From Echinometra lucunter (lineage: Eukaryota > Echinodermata > Echinoidea > Camarodonta > Echinometridae): 64,000 bases of DNA. This document shows, in pieces, positions 63,725-64,000 of the stretch. Below the pieces are notes generated by a model. It did no database searches, had not been told where the DNA came from, and saw only the letters and a program-made list of their open reading frames with translations. Location: NCBI GenBank assembly GCA_029962745.1, contig CM057162.1, positions 18,189,408 through 18,253,407 of the forward strand. Reading direction: 5' to 3'. Made by a program: the position numbers and the translations under genes. How positions within the stretch are numbered: position 1 is the first letter of the stretch; each line of letters begins with the position of its first letter.

Positions 63725-64000
63725 TCAGATCTCTTCCATATTTCTTATGTTTGCTGCAAATGATCTAACACTAGCAGCTACCTGGGATGGTGGCAATACC
63801 TCATAGATAAATGCCGCCATGAAAGTATAAAATGGCATCAATGTGGCAGCATACTCTACTTTGAAAGCAAAGTGAGACTTGAACAGAACATCAAAACTTT
63901 CGACTGTGGTTGCTGCTGCTGGGATGGGAATTTTGTCGGCAACCAAGAAGAACTGACTTGGCTTCTTCTCTTCCCCCAGGCTGAACAAAAACGGCTGCTG
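63725..64000 (-). CDS. C-terminal part of an unidentified protein (runs off the edge)
   Basis: Open on the minus strand from the window edge to TGA at 63725, at least 91 residues, ending SVRSFAANIRNMEEI. It includes QFFLVADKIPIPAAATTVES and LFKSHFAFKVEYAATLMPFY. Normal complexity and absence of stops suggest coding sequence. The pattern (a short VxxL strand, a helix, CFKxHFxFxxxYP-like motif) recalls C-termini of uncharacterised, often transposon-linked proteins in fish and invertebrates, but I cannot name a family. An acceptor within the frame is possible. Confidence 0.5.
   Translation of the reverse strand, partial: QQPFLFSLGEEKKPSQFFLVADKIPIPAAATTVESFDVLFKSHFAFKVEYAATLMPFYTFMAAFIYEVLPPSQVAASVRSFAANIRNMEEI

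Noticed and set aside
1..64000. CRISPR arrays, prokaryotic operons, rRNA genes
   Set aside because: Direct-repeat arrays here are microsatellites or minisatellites without uniform spacers, genes are intron-split, and no rRNA-like sequence was seen.

Overview
The window looks like nuclear DNA of a marine invertebrate deuterostome. An echinoderm such as a sea urchin is my best guess, but that is inference. The support is AT-rich sequence, split genes with phase-1 Ig exons, and a dense load of hAT-like, TTAA-flanked and TA-flanked non-autonomous transposons. There is also a CR1/L2-type LINE 3' end and one 500-N assembly gap.

Layout. (1) 924-2288, minus strand: the first two coding exons of the DNA polymerase epsilon catalytic subunit, running off the left edge. 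(2) 2289-2600: a 312-bp gap between two divergent start codons, with a back-to-back E2F-type motif and a GC box, probably a bidirectional promoter. (3) 2601-14849, plus: Ig gene A, seven exons, 349 codons, a signal peptide and three Ig domains, ending in KNEL with no membrane segment. (4) 22668-45173, plus: Ig gene B, nine exons, 453 codons, a signal peptide, V-type Ig, second Ig, one membrane helix, a Cys-clustered tail and a C-terminal PDZ-type ligand. (5) 53103-59602, plus: the first four coding exons of a UDP-glycosyltransferase that continues past the right edge. (6) 63725-64000, minus: the 3' end of an unidentified coding sequence.

Mobile DNA dominates the rest. A 5.87-kb Ty3/Gypsy element (35425-41298, minus) with nearly identical LTRs sits in intron 3 of gene B. 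Its own pol frame is broken by a 687-bp TA-flanked element. The second Ig exon of gene B is split by a 1.74-kb hAT-like element with an exact 8-bp target duplication, and that element contains another hAT-like element. Further hAT-like, TTAA-flanked and foldback elements, a head-to-head tRNA-derived SINE pair, LINE fragments and minisatellites fill the introns and spacers.

The strongest finding is the hAT-like insertion inside a coding exon. It either marks a disrupted allele or shows a transposon being accommodated by splicing. Removing the element plus one duplication copy restores a continuous frame, and two splice alternatives that use element sequence also keep frame. I saw no CRISPR array, operon or other prokaryote-like system. 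All exon calls are read by eye from splice consensus, reading phase and domain logic, without alignment or expression data.
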